From positions 310,001 to 374,000 of the forward strand of contig DASQKY010000042.1 in NCBI GenBank assembly GCA_035630295.1: a stretch of DNA of 64,000 bases, written 5' to 3'. How positions within the stretch are numbered: position 1 is the first letter of the stretch; each line of letters opens with the position of its first letter. Below the pieces are notes generated by a model. It saw only the letters and a program-made list of their open reading frames with translations, ran no database searches and was not told where the DNA came from. A program made the translations under genes and the position numbers. Of the stretch, positions 36,032-43,736 are shown one piece after another. Origin of the DNA: Acidimicrobiales bacterium (lineage in GTDB: Bacteria > Actinomycetota > Acidimicrobiia > Acidimicrobiales > Iamiaceae).

Positions 36032-37585
36032 TCAGCCGTCGGCCACCACCGCCGGCCGGCGGGCCGGGGCCAGGTCGTAGGCCTCGGCGTCGAAGCGGCG
36101 GGTGCGGAGGCGGAACTGCCAGGTGAACCCGGGCCACAGGGTGGTGTTGCGCCCGGTGTCGTCGAGGTACCAGGAGGCGCAGCCCGACATCCACACCGTG
36201 CCCTCCAGGCGGCTCTGGATCTCGTCGTTGTAGGCCTCCACGGCCTCGCCGCGGACCTCGACCCGGCCGATGCCGTCGCGCTCCATGCGGCGCAGGGCGT
36301 CGAGCACGTAGGTGATCTGGGACTCGATCATGAACACCATGGACGAGTGCCCGAGGCCGGTGTTGGGCCCGATGAGCAGGAACAGGTTGGGGAAGCCGGC
36401 CACCGTGCTGCCCACGTAGGCCTGCACGCCGCCGTCCCACGCCTCGGCCAGGGTGCGGCCCCCCACGCCCCGGACCCGCTCGGCGAAGGGGTTGTCGGTG
36501 ACGTGGAAGCCGGTGCCGTAGATGAGCGTGTCGACCTCGACCTCGCGGCCCTCCCCGGTGACGATCGAGCGCTCCCGCACCTCGGTCACGCCGCTGGTCT
36601 CCACGTCCACGTTGGGCTGGGAGAGGGCCGGCAGCCAGCGGTTGGACGGGAGGATGCGCTTGCAGCCGATGGAGTGGTCGGGGGTGAGCCGGGCCCGCAG
36701 CTCGGGGTCGGGCACCTGCTTGCGGAGGTGGTCGCGGGCCGCCTTCTCGGCCAGGGCCATGACCCGGGGGTGGCGGAAGCCGAGGACGAACAGCTCACGG
36801 GCCCAGTAGACGCCGGCCCGCACCGCCTTCTGGGCCAGGGGCACCCGCCGGTAGAGCCGGCGCTCCCGCTCGCTGACGTCGCGGGCCGGGTGGGGCATGA
36901 CCCACGGGGGCGTGCGCTGGAACACGGTGAGCTGCTCGACCCGGGGCTGGATCTGGGGCACGAACTGGATGGCCGAGGCGCCGGTGCCGATCACCGCCAC
37001 CTTGCGGCCGGTGAGGTCGTGGTCGTGGTCCCAGGCCGCCGAGTGGAAGGCGGTGCCCTCGAAGCGCTCGATGCCGGGCAGGGCGGGGACGTTGGGCTCG
37101 CTGAGGGGGCCGTTGCCGCTGATGACCACGTCCGCGGTGACCTCGCCCACCGGGGTGGCCAGGTGCCAGCGCTGGCCGGCCTCGTCCCAGCGGGCCTCGA
37201 GCACCTCGGCGCCCCACAGGATGCGGTCGCGCACGCCGTGGCGCTCGGCGCACCGCTGCAGGTAGGCCTCGATCTCGGGCTGGGGCGAGTAGGTGTTGGT
37301 CCAGTCCGGGTTGGGGGCGAAGGAGAACGAGTAGAGGTGGGAGGGCACGTCGCAGGCGCAGCCCGGGTAGTGGTTGTCGCGCCAGGTGCCCCCCACCTCG
37401 GAGGCCCGCTCCAGCACCACCACGTCGTCGATGCCCGCCTCGGCCAGCCGGATGGCCATCCCCAGGCCCGCGAAGCCGGTGCCGACGATGGCGATCCGGT
37501 GGTGGCGGGGCCCGGCACCGCCCCCGGCGCCGTCCGGGGGGGAGGCGGCGGCGGGCGGCGGGGCGGGGCGCTCGGTGACGGTCAC
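36032..37585 (-). CDS. Flavin-containing (Baeyer-Villiger type) monooxygenase
   Basis: 517 residues from GTG 37585; an ATG at 37684 would add 33 low-complexity residues but lies upstream of a likely operator. The FAD-binding site is IVGTGFAGLGMAIRL, the NADPH site is VAVIGTGASAIQFVP. Between them FEGTAFHSAAWDHD approximates the BVMO fingerprint FxGxxxHxxxWP, with D in place of P. The motif GGTWRDNHYPGCACDVPSHLYSFSF splits here as GGTWRDNHYPG and DVPSHLYSFSF, both typical of class B enzymes. It inserts oxygen next to ketones or oxidises heteroatoms. It is the first gene of a pair with the bicupin protein. Confidence 0.9.
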   Translation of the reverse strand: MTVTERPAPPPAAASPPDGAGGGAGPRHHRIAIVGTGFAGLGMAIRLAEAGIDDVVVLERASEVGGTWRDNHYPGCACDVPSHLYSFSFAPNPDWTNTYSPQPEIEAYLQRCAERHGVRDRILWGAEVLEARWDEAGQRWHLATPVGEVTADVVISGNGPLSEPNVPALPGIERFEGTAFHSAAWDHDHDLTGRKVAVIGTGASAIQFVPQIQPRVEQLTVFQRTPPWVMPHPARDVSERERRLYRRVPLAQKAVRAGVYWARELFVLGFRHPRVMALAEKAARDHLRKQVPDPELRARLTPDHSIGCKRILPSNRWLPALSQPNVDVETSGVTEVRERSIVTGEGREVEVDTLIYGTGFHVTDNPFAERVRGVGGRTLAEAWDGGVQAYVGSTVAGFPNLFLLIGPNTGLGHSSMVFMIESQITYVLDALRRMERDGIGRVEVRGEAVEAYNDEIQSRLEGTVWMSGCASWYLDDTGRNTTLWPGFTWQFRLRTRRFDAEAYDLAPARRPAVVADG

Positions 37586-37630
37586 GGTGAGGGGGGCTCC
37601 CGGAGTCGGGCGCCGGGCCGGCGCCAAGGT

Positions 37631-37647
37631 GTTACCGCTAGTAATAC
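37631..37647 (-). promoter_or_regulatory. TetR-type operator candidate upstream of the monooxygenase gene
   Basis: GTTACCGCTAGTAATAC contains TTAC/GTAA arms around 5 bases. It lies 46 bases before the chosen start codon. The left half, GTTACCG, is identical to the half-site of the palindrome at 48180-48195 before another acyl-CoA dehydrogenase. Confidence 0.4.
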
Positions 37648-37700
37648 CCCGCGGGCCGGACCCCGACAACGGCTCGGGACCCATGTCACAGGGGCGGGCC

Positions 37701-37706
37701 TAGGAT
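37701..37706 (+). promoter_or_regulatory. -10 element (TAGGAT)
   Basis: TAGGAT ends 8 nt before ATG 37715. Confidence 0.55.
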
Positions 37707-37714
37707 GCCCGCCC

Positions 37715-38098
37715 ATGGACGACCGCACCATCGCCCGGGGCGTGGCGCTCAGCCGGGTGGCCTTCGGGCTGCTCATGCTCCTCGCCCCCCGCCTCCTCAC
37801 CCGCCGCACCGGCGACGGCCGCGACCCCCAGGTCCCGTACGTGTGGTGGCTGCGGGCCTTCGGCATCCGCGATGCCGTCCTGGGCGCCGGGGCCTACATG
37901 GCCCTCACCTCCGAGGACGACGAGGCCGCGGCCCGTTGGGTGCAGGCGGGGGCCCTGGCCGACACGGCCGATGCCGTCACCGCCGTGGCCTATCGCCGGG
38001 ACCTCGACGGCCGGAGCCGGCTGGCCACCGTGGCCATCGCCGTGCCGGCCGCCGCCCTGGGCTGGAAGAGCGCCCTGGGCCTGCGCCGGGCCGGCTGA
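37715..38098 (+). CDS. Small membrane protein of unknown function
   Basis: 127 residues. Hydrophobic segments lie at about 14-29, 47-66, 78-92 and 104-122, so it probably spans the membrane three or four times. Features include LSRVAFGLLMLLAPRLLTRR and YVWWLRAFGIRDAVLGAGAY, a pattern seen in small uncharacterised actinobacterial membrane proteins (DUF4267-like), which I cannot name with certainty. It has its own -10 box and no operon partner. Nothing around it suggests a role. Confidence 0.75.
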   Translation: MDDRTIARGVALSRVAFGLLMLLAPRLLTRRTGDGRDPQVPYVWWLRAFGIRDAVLGAGAYMALTSEDDEAAARWVQAGALADTADAVTAVAYRRDLDGRSRLATVAIAVPAAALGWKSALGLRRAG

Positions 38099-38181
38099 GG
38101 GCCCGGCCCCGCCGCACGACCGGCGACCCCCGGGCCCCGGCGCCGGCGGGCGCCCGCCTACCGGCGGCCGGCGCCGGCCGG

Positions 38182-38187
38182 TAGGGT
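38182..38187 (+). promoter_or_regulatory. -10 element (TAGGGT) for the FKBP gene
   Basis: TAGGGT ends 9 nt before ATG 38197. Confidence 0.55.
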
Positions 38188-38196
38188 CCCGGGCCG

Positions 38197-38967
38197 ATGC
38201 CTGCCACCTCGCACCACCCCGCCCGCCGCCGCCTGCTCGCCCTGGCCGCCGCCGCCACCCTGGCCCTCGTGCTGGGCGCCTGCAGCGACGACTCCGGCGG
38301 CAACGTGGTGGCCGACGCCGAGAAGGACAAGTCGCTGCCCACCCAGGTGGCGCCCACCACCCTGGCCGACGCCAGCGGCAAGCCGTGCAAGGAGGCCACC
38401 GACGTCCCGGAGGCCGAGGGCAAGCCCGAGGTCGAGATGCCGGTCGGCGAGGTGCCGGCCGAGCTGGAGTCCACCGACATCACCCCCGGGACCGGGGCCG
38501 AGGCCGCCCTGGGCAAGACCATCAAGGTCCACTACATCGGGATCGCCTGCTCGACCGGGACGCAGTTCGACTCCTCCTGGGACCGGGGTGAGCCCACCGA
38601 GTTCCCCCTCACCGAGGGCGGGCTGATCCAGGGCTGGATCGAGGGCATCCCCGGCATGAAGGTCGGCGGCCGGCGCATGCTGGTCATCCCGGGCGACCTG
38701 GCCTACGGGGAGCAGGGCAACCAGGGCATCCCCCCCGGCGAGGCCCTGGTCTTCGTGATCGACCTGGTGGACGTCACCGACACCCCGACCTCCACCTCCG
38801 CCCCGGCCGAGGGTGGCGCGACCACCGCTCCCGCCGAGGGCGGGTCGACCACCGCTCCCGCCGAGGGGGGCGCCACGACGGCCCCGGCCGAGGGGTCGGG
38901 CACCACGGCTCCCGAGTCGACGACGACCAGCTCGACCGACCCGCCCCGCGAGCGTCCCGCCGAGTAG
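38197..38967 (+). CDS. FKBP-type peptidyl-prolyl isomerase lipoprotein
   Basis: 256 residues. A lipoprotein signal peptide ends at LGAC with the lipidated C29. The FKBP domain (about 95-195) shows KTIKVHYIGI, TQFDSSWDRGEPTEFPL, LIQGWIEGIPGMKVGGRRMLVIP and ALVFVIDLVDV, so the hydrophobic active-site pocket is mostly kept. The last 60 residues are a repeat of APAEGGATT units ending in a Thr/Ser-rich linker. It acts outside the membrane as a prolyl isomerase or folding factor. It is monocistronic, followed by a strong hairpin. Confidence 0.92.
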   Translation: MPATSHHPARRRLLALAAAATLALVLGACSDDSGGNVVADAEKDKSLPTQVAPTTLADASGKPCKEATDVPEAEGKPEVEMPVGEVPAELESTDITPGTGAEAALGKTIKVHYIGIACSTGTQFDSSWDRGEPTEFPLTEGGLIQGWIEGIPGMKVGGRRMLVIPGDLAYGEQGNQGIPPGEALVFVIDLVDVTDTPTSTSAPAEGGATTAPAEGGSTTAPAEGGATTAPAEGSGTTAPESTTTSSTDPPRERPAE

Positions 38968-38975
38968 TGGAGGCG

Positions 38976-39004
38976 GGCGCGCCGGCCCTCGGGCCGGGCG
39001 CGCC
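38976..39004. terminator. Hairpin between convergent FKBP and TetR genes
   Basis: GGCGCGCCGGCCC pairs with GGGCC(G)GGCGCGCC around a 2-base loop with one bulge. No U-run follows, but its position between two convergent stops fits a bidirectional terminator. Confidence 0.5.
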
Positions 39005-39087
39005 GAACGCCCCCTCGCCCTCCCGGGAGGGAACCCGATGGGGAGAGGGGGGCTCGGGAGGCGGTGTCACGGCCCGGAGGCCGGGGT

Positions 39088-39690
39088 TCAGCCGATGAGA
39101 GCGGGATCGTTGCGGGCGGCGGTGAGCACCCGCTCGGCGATGGCGGCCAGGTCCCCGGCGTGATCGTCGTCGAGCCACATGGTGGTGGCCGTCGTCCACA
39201 CCTGGACCACCTGGGCCCCCACCAGGTGGGGGCGGGGGTCGTCGCCGGCCCGGACGCCGAGGGTGCCGGCCACGTGCTCGGCCAGCATGGCCGCCAGCCG
39301 GTCGTGGTGGCCGGCGAAGCGGTCGGCCAGGACCGGCACGGTGAGGAACACCTGGCTCTGGACCTTCATCAGGTCCCGCCGTTCCTCGATGTCGGCCACC
39401 AAGTGGGACACCGCCGCCCGGACCAGCTCCCCCACGGCCTCGTCCGACCGACCCGCCAAGAGCTCCCGGAGCGACTGCTCGCGCCGGGCGTGCTCGGTGA
39501 GGAGCACGGCGTCCTTGGTTGGGTAGTAGCGGAAGAAGGTCCGCTGCGAGACCCCGGCGGCGTCGGTGATGTCCTGCACCGTCGTTTCGTCGTAGCCTCG
39601 AGCGAGGAACAGCTCGAGCGCCGACTGCTGAAGCGCAGTCGCCGTCGCTTGCTTTTTTCGCGCCCGAAGGCCCATCTGAGTCGCAACCAT
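39088..39690 (-). CDS. TetR family transcriptional regulator
   Basis: 200 residues from ATG 39690. The helix-turn-helix is at about 15-60 (ALQQSALELFLARGYDETTVQDITDAAGVSQRTFFRYYPTK), strongly typical. The N-terminus is Arg/Lys-rich (GLRARKKQATAT). The start is supported by TACGGT 6 nt upstream. The ligand domain is not informative. Its neighbours, an FKBP lipoprotein and a J-domain protein, give no clear target; the divergent J-domain gene is the nearest candidate. Confidence 0.92.
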   Translation of the reverse strand: MVATQMGLRARKKQATATALQQSALELFLARGYDETTVQDITDAAGVSQRTFFRYYPTKDAVLLTEHARREQSLRELLAGRSDEAVGELVRAAVSHLVADIEERRDLMKVQSQVFLTVPVLADRFAGHHDRLAAMLAEHVAGTLGVRAGDDPRPHLVGAQVVQVWTTATTMWLDDDHAGDLAAIAERVLTAARNDPALIG

Positions 39691-39696
39691 GGCGAC

Positions 39697-39702
39697 ACCG
39701 TA
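39697..39702 (-). promoter_or_regulatory. -10 element (TACGGT) for the TetR gene
   Basis: Minus-strand TACGGT ends 6 nt before ATG 39690. Confidence 0.55.
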
Positions 39703-39794
39703 ACCCGCCTTCTCCGCGCGCGAAGTGCTACCGGCGGTGACATCTTGCCGCCGCCGACAGGCGCTCCCAACCGGCCGTCGGCCCAGCGCACCGC

Positions 39795-39800
39795 TACCGT
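39795..39800 (+). promoter_or_regulatory. -10 element (TACCGT) for the J-domain gene
   Basis: TACCGT ends 8 nt before GTG 39809. Confidence 0.5.
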
Positions 39801-39808
39801 TCGGGCCT

Positions 39809-40102
39809 GTGGACCGGCTCGAAGCGGCACGTGAGCTGGAGCTCTCGGCGGGGGCCTCGGCCGACGACGTCGAACGGGCCTTCCGGCGTGCCGCCCGGGG
39901 CCGCCACCCCGACGTGGGCGGAGACCCGAACGCCTTCCGGCGGGCGGCCGAGGCCCGGGCCGTCCTGCTCCGGCCCCCGGCGACCGACACCGTCACCCGG
40001 GTGGTCGAGGTCATCGTGCGCTACCACCCGGCGGTGCGGCTGGTGGCCGCCGTGGCCCGGGCCTTCGAGCGTCGCCCGGCGGGCCCGCCCCCCGGGGCCT
40101 GA
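39809..40102 (+). CDS. Small J-domain (DnaJ-like) protein
   Basis: 97 residues from GTG 39809. Residues 3-55 form a J domain with the essential HPD tripeptide (H33-P-D35) between helices II and III (ADDVERAFRRAARGRHPDVGGDPNAF). The remaining 45 residues are a hydrophobic/Arg-rich helix with no Zn or substrate domain. J domains stimulate Hsp70 ATPase. A stand-alone J domain with a short tail probably recruits DnaK to a specific site. The start is supported by the -10 box; no DnaK is nearby. Confidence 0.8.
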   Translation: MDRLEAARELELSAGASADDVERAFRRAARGRHPDVGGDPNAFRRAAEARAVLLRPPATDTVTRVVEVIVRYHPAVRLVAAVARAFERRPAGPPPGA

Positions 40103-40145
40103 CGAGCGACGGTGCCCGGTCGTCCGCCTCCGGCCGCGGGCGGCC

Positions 40146-40151
40146 TAGGGT
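40146..40151 (+). promoter_or_regulatory. -10 element (TAGGGT) for the MscS-like gene
   Basis: TAGGGT ends 10 nt before ATG 40162. Confidence 0.45.
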
Positions 40152-40161
40152 CGCGGCGGTC

Positions 40162-41148
40162 ATGGTGATCGGACAGGTCGACGGAGGGCTGGAGGCCGCC
40201 TGCGGCGAGTCGCCCGGTGCCGTCTGCGAGGCGGTGTTCGAGCGCACCGGCAGCGAGGCGTGGTCCGACGTCGCCAGCTGGCTGGTCGACAAGCCGTTGC
40301 GCATCCTGGTCATCTGGGCCATGGCCTGGGTCATCGCCAAGGTGGTGCGGCGCATGATCCGCCGCTTCTCCGAGAAGCTGGTCGGCTCGGCCCACTCGGG
40401 GCGGCTGCGGCGGGCCCGGGAGCGGGCCCCCAACATCCTGGTCAGCGCCCAGGTCCCCAGCGTGCGCTCGGCGGCCCGGGCCGAGACCATCAGCGGCGTC
40501 CTGCGCAGCGTCTCGACCGGCGTGGTCTACGTCTTCGCCGCCGTCTACACCCTGGACGTCCTGGGCCTGAACCTGGGCCCGCTCATCGCCGGGGCCGGGG
40601 TGGTCGGTGTCGCCCTGGGCTTCGGGGCCCAGAGCCTGGTGCGGGACTTCCTGGCCGGGACCTTCATCCTCATCGAGGACCAGTACGGCGTGGGCGACTC
40701 GGTGGACCTGGGCGAGGCGGTGGGCACCATCGAGGCGGTCAACCTGCGGACGACCCGCCTGCGGGACGTCAACGGCACCGTGTGGCACGTGCCCAACGGC
40801 GAGATCCTGCGGGTCGGCAACCAGTCCCAGCAGTGGGCCCGGGCCGTGCTCGACATCGTGGTGGCCCACGGGACCGACGTCGACCGAGCCCTGGGCGTGA
40901 TGAAGGAGGCCGCCGACGGGGTGGCGGGGCGGCCCGACCTGGCCGGCGACGTGACGGGCGAGGCCGAGATCTGGGGGGTCGAGGCCCTGACCCCCCAGGG
41001 CGTCACCCTCCGGATGGTGGTCAAGGTGACGCCGGGCTCGCAGTGGAAGGTGCTCCGGGCGCTGCGCCAGGAGATCCGGGCCGCGCTCACCGACGCCGGC
41101 GTGGAGATGGCCACCCTCCCGGCCATGCCCGGCCCGCCGCCCCCCTGA
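40162..41148 (+). CDS. MscS family mechanosensitive channel
   Basis: 328 residues. Membrane segments lie at about 45-62, 112-132 and 138-160. The pore helix TM3 carries the Gly/Ala pattern GAGVVGVALGFGAQSLVRDFLAGTFILIEDQ, then the beta domain VGDSVDLGEAVGTIEAVNLRTTRLRDVNGTVWHVPNGEI, an almost textbook MscS match; written here in parts, the two key stretches are ALGFGAQSLVRDFLAG and HVPNGEI. MscS channels open under membrane tension to release osmolytes. The gene has its own promoter. Confidence 0.95.
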   Translation: MVIGQVDGGLEAACGESPGAVCEAVFERTGSEAWSDVASWLVDKPLRILVIWAMAWVIAKVVRRMIRRFSEKLVGSAHSGRLRRARERAPNILVSAQVPSVRSAARAETISGVLRSVSTGVVYVFAAVYTLDVLGLNLGPLIAGAGVVGVALGFGAQSLVRDFLAGTFILIEDQYGVGDSVDLGEAVGTIEAVNLRTTRLRDVNGTVWHVPNGEILRVGNQSQQWARAVLDIVVAHGTDVDRALGVMKEAADGVAGRPDLAGDVTGEAEIWGVEALTPQGVTLRMVVKVTPGSQWKVLRALRQEIRAALTDAGVEMATLPAMPGPPPP

Positions 41149-41207
41149 GCGGTCGAGCGGGGCCCGCCGGGGCACCGACCGGTGTGCGCCTGCGGCGGCC
41201 CCGCCGC

Positions 41208-41213
41208 TAGCGT
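41208..41213 (+). promoter_or_regulatory. -10 element (TAGCGT)
   Basis: TAGCGT ends 9 nt before ATG 41223. Confidence 0.5.
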
Positions 41214-41222
41214 CGCCCGGCG

Positions 41223-41534
41223 ATGGCCGACGAGACGATCCATCCCCGCCCCGACCAGGCCGAGGAGCCGGTCGAGGACGTGGGGGCAAGCAACGTCGAC
41301 CTGGACGAGGCCCGGCACGGCCCCGGCCACGTCTCGCCGGCGGCGCCCGAGGAGGGCCACGCCCCCGACGACCACGTCGACGGCCACGGGGACCACGACG
41401 CCGGCCACGACGACCACGGCGACCACCCGGTCGAGGACCCCAAGTGGGTGCTGGCCCCCCTGGTGGTGGGGGCCGTCGTCGGCCTGGTGGTGGCCGTCGT
41501 GCTCGGGCTCCAGGCCGGGGCCCTGCCCACCTAG
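41223..41534 (+). CDS. Small tail-anchored protein with His/Asp-rich stretch
   Basis: 103 residues. The first 75 are acidic and include a dense His/Asp stretch (residues about 45-68, DDHVDGHGDHDAGHDDHGDH) with eight His. A single membrane span lies at about 78-97, followed by only a few residues. Such a layout predicts a cytoplasmic or N-out metal-binding segment anchored at the C-terminus. No family recognised. It has its own -10 box and lies after the MscS-like gene, but nothing links it to metal transport beyond composition. Confidence 0.65.
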   Translation: MADETIHPRPDQAEEPVEDVGASNVDLDEARHGPGHVSPAAPEEGHAPDDHVDGHGDHDAGHDDHGDHPVEDPKWVLAPLVVGAVVGLVVAVVLGLQAGALPT

Positions 41535-41730
41535 GGCGCCTCTCTCCGGCGCGACTTCTGCTCGCCGGGTCGAACCAGAGGGCCGTCCCGAACGTCTGAG
41601 GGGATGTGGACGCGATCACCAGCAAGGGAACGGCCCTTCGGGCGCCATTGGGGGGCAGGGCGCGCCGCCGCGGCGGGCCCGGTGGGCGAGACTGGCCCCG
41701 ACGGGTCGGTGAGAGGACGGTGAGCGAGGC

Positions 41731-42372
41731 GTGGTGGACGACGGTGGCGCGGTGGCGCTGATCGATGAGCCGCGCCTGGCCCCGGACCCGTCCGGCCCGG
41801 CGCCCGAGCTGACCGAGGGCCAGGTCCCGGCCTCGCCCCGCCGGCCGCGGCTCCGCCGGCTGGCCCGCGCCGCGGCCGGTGCGCTGGCCCTGGCCGTGGT
41901 GGTGGCCGTCCCGGTGGCCGCCCGCCAGGCCGCGGCCGACGCCCGCCGCCAGGCCGACCTGGCCCGGGCCGAGGCCGGTGCCGCGGCCGCCCACCGGACG
42001 CGGGTCGAGGAGCAGGTCGAGGGGGCGCTCGGCCCCCTGGACGAGTCCTACGGCGCCGCCGCCGAGGCCACCGCGGCCCGCAGCGTCCAGCGGGCCCGCC
42101 TGGCCGAGCTCCAGCTGGCCGAGGACGCCCTGGAGGAGGAGGTGGCCGCGGCCCAGCGGTCCACCGAGGCGGTCGAGGCCGAGCAGCGGGGCGTCGGCGC
42201 CGAGGTGGAGCAGCAGGCCGTCGACCTGCCCCAGCTGGAGGGTTGCCTGGCCGAGGTCCGACCCCTGGTCGACGCCGCCTTCCTGGCCACCGTCTTCCCG
42301 GGCACGGTGGTGCCCGGCATCAGTCCCACCTGCCGGTCCCTGCTGGCGGTGGTCGAGGGACAGGGCGGGTGA
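41731..42372 (+). CDS. Coiled-coil membrane protein, first gene of a pair
   Basis: 213 residues from GTG 41731 (the next codon, also GTG, is an alternative). A cytoplasmic Pro-rich N-terminus is followed by a membrane span (about 49-67) and an Ala/Glu/Arg-rich coiled coil (about 70-155). The last 50 residues hold two Cys (EGCLAEVRP and SPTCRSLL) that could form a disulfide outside the cell. Not a family I recognise. The stop overlaps the start of the GH43-domain gene (GTGA). The two proteins share the same span-plus-coiled-coil plan, so they may pair through their coils. Confidence 0.7.
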   Translation: MVDDGGAVALIDEPRLAPDPSGPAPELTEGQVPASPRRPRLRRLARAAAGALALAVVVAVPVAARQAAADARRQADLARAEAGAAAAHRTRVEEQVEGALGPLDESYGAAAEATAARSVQRARLAELQLAEDALEEEVAAAQRSTEAVEAEQRGVGAEVEQQAVDLPQLEGCLAEVRPLVDAAFLATVFPGTVVPGISPTCRSLLAVVEGQGG

Positions 42373-43721
42373 GGCGGCGGCGCCTGGCCCAGGTGGTGGC
42401 CGTCGTGCTGGTGGTGGCGGCCACCGCGGCCACCGTGAGCAGCCTGCGCCAGCGGGCCGACGCCGAGGGGGCTCGGGACGGGGACCGGGCCGCGGCCCAG
42501 GCCGACCGGTGGGAGGCGGACCGGGCCGAGGGCCGGCTGGCTCGCATCGAGTCGTTCACCACCGCCAACCGGGCCCTGGCGGCGCGGCACGGGGCCGGGG
42601 CCGAGCGCATCGAGACCGCCATCGCCGACCTGGCCGACCTGCAGGGGCGCCTGGAGCGGTCCCAGGCCGCCCTGATCGAGCTCACCACCCTCAGCGGCGA
42701 GCAGCTGCGCCAGATCGGCATCCTGCGGGCCTGCGTGCAGACCCTCGACTCGGCCCGGGCCGCGCTGGTGGCCGGCGACCCGGCGGCGTCCACGGTGGCC
42801 CTGGAGCAGGGCCGCCAGGGGTGCCGGCAGGCCGAGGAGCTGGCCGACGGCATCGTCGACGCCGTCCACCCCTTCGACTTCCCCGACCCCTCGGTGGTGG
42901 AGGTCGACGGCACGTACTACGCCTTCGCCACCAACGGGCCGGCCGGCACCGTGCAGGTCCTCACCTCCACCGACCTGGCCGACTGGTCGATCCGGGGCTC
43001 GGCCCTCATGGCGGTGGCGTCGTGGGCCCGCCCCGGGTACACGTGGGCCCCGTCGGTGGCCCGGGCGGCATCGGGCTACGCCCTGTACTACGCCGTGCGT
43101 GACGTGGCCTCGAACCTCCAGTGCGTGAGCGTGGCCACCTCGGCCACCCCGCAGGGCCCGTACGTCGACCGGTCCACCGCCCCCCTGCTGTGCCAGCCCG
43201 ACCTGGGCGGCGCCATCGACGCCAGCACCTACCGGGACGAGAAGGGCAACCTGTTCCTGACCTGGAAGAGCGAGGGGGAGACGATCGGCGGCACGGCCCA
43301 GATCTGGGCCCAGCCCCTGGACCCCACCGGCACCCGGCGGGAGTGGCTGCCGGCCCTGTTGGTCGGCACCGACCGGGAGTGGGAGGGGCGCACGGTGGAG
43401 GCCCCGTCGATGGTCCGGGTGGGCGCCACCTGGCTGCTGCTCTACTCGGGCAACGCCTGGAGCACCGACCGCTACGCCGTGGGCTACGCCACCTGCCTGG
43501 GCCCGCTGGGCCCGTGCGCCAAGCCCGAGGGCGACAACGTCCTGTTGCGCTCCACCGAGCGGGTGGCCGGACCCGGCGGGGCCGAGGTGTTCCGCGCCAC
43601 CGGCGGGGCGGTGAAGGTGGCCTACGCCGGCTGGGACGGCGGCGCCGTCGGCCCCTCCAACCCGCGGCGCCTGCACGTGGCCACCCTCGAGCTCACCCCG
43701 GAGGGCCCGACCCTGTCGTGA
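42369..43721 (+). CDS. Membrane-anchored coiled coil fused to a GH43-like beta-propeller
   Basis: 450 residues, GTG overlapping the previous stop. One N-terminal membrane span (6-23) is followed by a coiled coil (about 25-160) with two Cys, then a glycoside hydrolase 43-like domain from about 165. Candidate catalytic residues are in the family's order: D173 (FDFPDPSVV), D284 (GGAIDAS) and E344 (RTVEAPSMV). GH43 enzymes attack arabinan or xylan linkages. In an anchored actinobacterial protein the target might be the cell's own envelope arabinan-like glycan or an environmental polymer; neither can be told here. The coiled-coil fusion is unusual for GH43. Confidence 0.8.
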   Translation: MRRRRLAQVVAVVLVVAATAATVSSLRQRADAEGARDGDRAAAQADRWEADRAEGRLARIESFTTANRALAARHGAGAERIETAIADLADLQGRLERSQAALIELTTLSGEQLRQIGILRACVQTLDSARAALVAGDPAASTVALEQGRQGCRQAEELADGIVDAVHPFDFPDPSVVEVDGTYYAFATNGPAGTVQVLTSTDLADWSIRGSALMAVASWARPGYTWAPSVARAASGYALYYAVRDVASNLQCVSVATSATPQGPYVDRSTAPLLCQPDLGGAIDASTYRDEKGNLFLTWKSEGETIGGTAQIWAQPLDPTGTRREWLPALLVGTDREWEGRTVEAPSMVRVGATWLLLYSGNAWSTDRYAVGYATCLGPLGPCAKPEGDNVLLRSTERVAGPGGAEVFRATGGAVKVAYAGWDGGAVGPSNPRRLHVATLELTPEGPTLS

Positions 43722-43736
43722 CCGGAGCCGGTCGGG

